Source: Bernardetia sp. ABR2-2B (lineage in GTDB: Bacteria > Bacteroidota > Bacteroidia > Cytophagales > Bernardetiaceae). From it: 64,000 nucleotides of DNA. The notes under the pieces were generated by a model. That model made no database searches. It was not told the DNA's origin and worked only from the letters and a program-made list of their open reading frames with translations. The first letter of the stretch is position 1. Each line of letters opens with the position of its first letter. The translations under genes were made by a program, and so were the position numbers. The stretch lies in the NCBI RefSeq assembly GCF_037126435.1, contig NZ_CP147020.1, positions 2,159,293 through 2,223,292 of the forward strand. The letters run 5' to 3'. Below are positions 63,246 through 64,000 of this stretch, one piece after another.

Positions 63246-64000
63246 TTAAGAGTCTTGAGATACAGATAAAATAATTTTTCCTTTATTCTGATTGTCCTCC
63301 ATGTGTTTATGTGCGTATTCTGCTAACGACCAATCAAAAATAGAATCAATGATAGGTTTTAATGTTTTGTTTTGAAATAATGGCAAAGCAAATTCTGAAA
63401 ACTGTCTTGTAAGCTCTCTTTGGTACTCCAAAGAACGAGAACGCAGCGTCGAACCTGTAATCTGAATTCTTTTTATCAAGATTTTTGAAAGGTTTGCATT
63501 TTCTAATTTTGCGCCACTCATTGCTGCCAAAACTGCTAGTTGCCCATCAACAGCAATACAATCAATATTTTGTTTCCAATAATCTTTACCTATAAAGTCG
63601 ATGATATAGTTTACTCCCTTATCATCAGTTTTTTCTGAAATTACTTTTGCAAAATCTTCATTTTTATAATCAATGATTATATCAGCACCTAGATTTTGAC
63701 AGAACTCATGTTTGGATTTTGAAGCTGTAACAAAAACTTTCATTCCCAAAATTTTACAAATCTGAATGGCTGCCGAACCAACACCACTAGCACCTGCATG
63801 AATCAAAATTGACTTTTGATTTCCTACATTTTCATTTTCATTCCCAACTCCTAATTCCTCATTCCTAGTTCCTGTATTTTCATTTCCTAATAACGTCCAA
63901 AAAATAGTCTGAAAAGCTGTCAAAAATACTTCTGGAATTGCAGCAGCTTCTTCAAAAGAAAAGTGTTTTGGTTTTGAGATTGCCATCTGGGCATCAATGA
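63246..64000 (-). CDS. NAD(P)H quinone oxidoreductase (PIG3/zinc-type family), 5' end outside window
   Basis: The C-terminal part of a medium-chain dehydrogenase/reductase. The frame stays open to the window edge (IDAQMAISKP precedes the first in-window ATG), so the N-terminal GroES-like domain lies beyond. The PIG3-type segment EEAAAIPEVFLTAFQTIFW is followed by the Rossmann motif ILIHAGASGVGSAAIQICK, GADIIIDYKNEDF and GSTLRSRSLEYQ. Between TIFW and ILIH, where relatives have about 10 residues, there are about 30 including GTRNEELGVGNENENVGNQ, encoded by GGAATTAGGA-type filler DNA. It reduces quinones or enones with NADPH. Confidence 0.88.
   Translation of the reverse strand, partial: IDAQMAISKPKHFSFEEAAAIPEVFLTAFQTIFWTLLGNENTGTRNEELGVGNENENVGNQKSILIHAGASGVGSAAIQICKILGMKVFVTASKSKHEFCQNLGADIIIDYKNEDFAKVISEKTDDKGVNYIIDFIGKDYWKQNIDCIAVDGQLAVLAAMSGAKLENANLSKILIKRIQITGSTLRSRSLEYQRELTRQFSEFALPLFQNKTLKPIIDSIFDWSLAEYAHKHMEDNQNKGKIILSVSQDS

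Overview
The window is an AT-rich chromosomal segment from a member of the Bacteroidota, most likely a marine Cytophagales bacterium (Bernardetia/Flexibacter-like; genus is inference). The evidence is promoters of the TTTG / TAnnTTTG type, families typical of the phylum (DUF4494, DUF4834, DUF3078, DUF6438, FadL-type and TonB-dependent outer-membrane proteins, 7TMR-DISM regulators, a propeller/Y_Y_Y sensor kinase), lipoproteins with Bacteroidota-style signals, and the near absence of Shine-Dalgarno sequences. No tRNA, rRNA, CRISPR array, phage or transposase gene was seen.

Layout. 1-9.5 kb: the end of recN, carboxynorspermidine decarboxylase (nspC), an M1 aminopeptidase lipoprotein, and an ftsL-like/ftsI division pair. 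9.5-15 kb: an AbiE-type type IV toxin-antitoxin pair, a subtilisin-like lipoprotein and topoisomerase IB. 15-23.5 kb: a CrtW-like carotenoid ketolase, DUF4419, DUF4834, kdtA, an alpha/beta hydrolase, a four-EF-hand protein, a small HNH protein and coaBC. 23.6-34.3 kb: a TonB-dependent receptor, a sensor kinase/response regulator pair, DUF4494 and a transglutaminase-like protein. 34.4-41.1 kb: ctaA-ctaB-ctaE (heme A and cytochrome oxidase), pnp and the primary sigma factor. 41.2-55.3 kb: outer-membrane and lipid genes, a repeat-bearing SGNH hydrolase, FadL, a SpeD-SpeE fusion, aat, DUF3037-HipA kinase, rpsO, two TonB C-terminal-domain proteins and a beta-barrel protein.

55.6-63.1 kb is the most interesting part. 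A cassette occurs twice in tandem on the minus strand: a membrane 7TMR-DISM regulator with a LuxR-type helix-turn-helix, then a GNAT acetyltransferase, then an array of tiny ORFs (three in one copy, four in the other). The tiny ORFs encode 27-31-residue peptides that all end in NIxDIL(F/M)PQLENRPS, with mostly silent differences between copies. Each is preceded by a conserved leader of about 59 nt with a compensating stem. Each array closes with the same strong terminator, and both GNAT promoters carry a TGTCCA direct repeat at 11-bp spacing, a plausible operator. I do not recognise this as a described system; a peptide-signalling or modified-peptide locus is the leading inference.

A second theme is local genome plasticity. 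Three pieces of accessory cargo (the DUF4419 gene, a hypothetical gene before coaBC, and the whole peptide-cassette region) are each flanked by direct repeats of the 5' region of the neighbouring resident gene. Intergenic regions carry several families of short palindromes and low-complexity filler, and one filler type appears in frame inside a quinone oxidoreductase gene.
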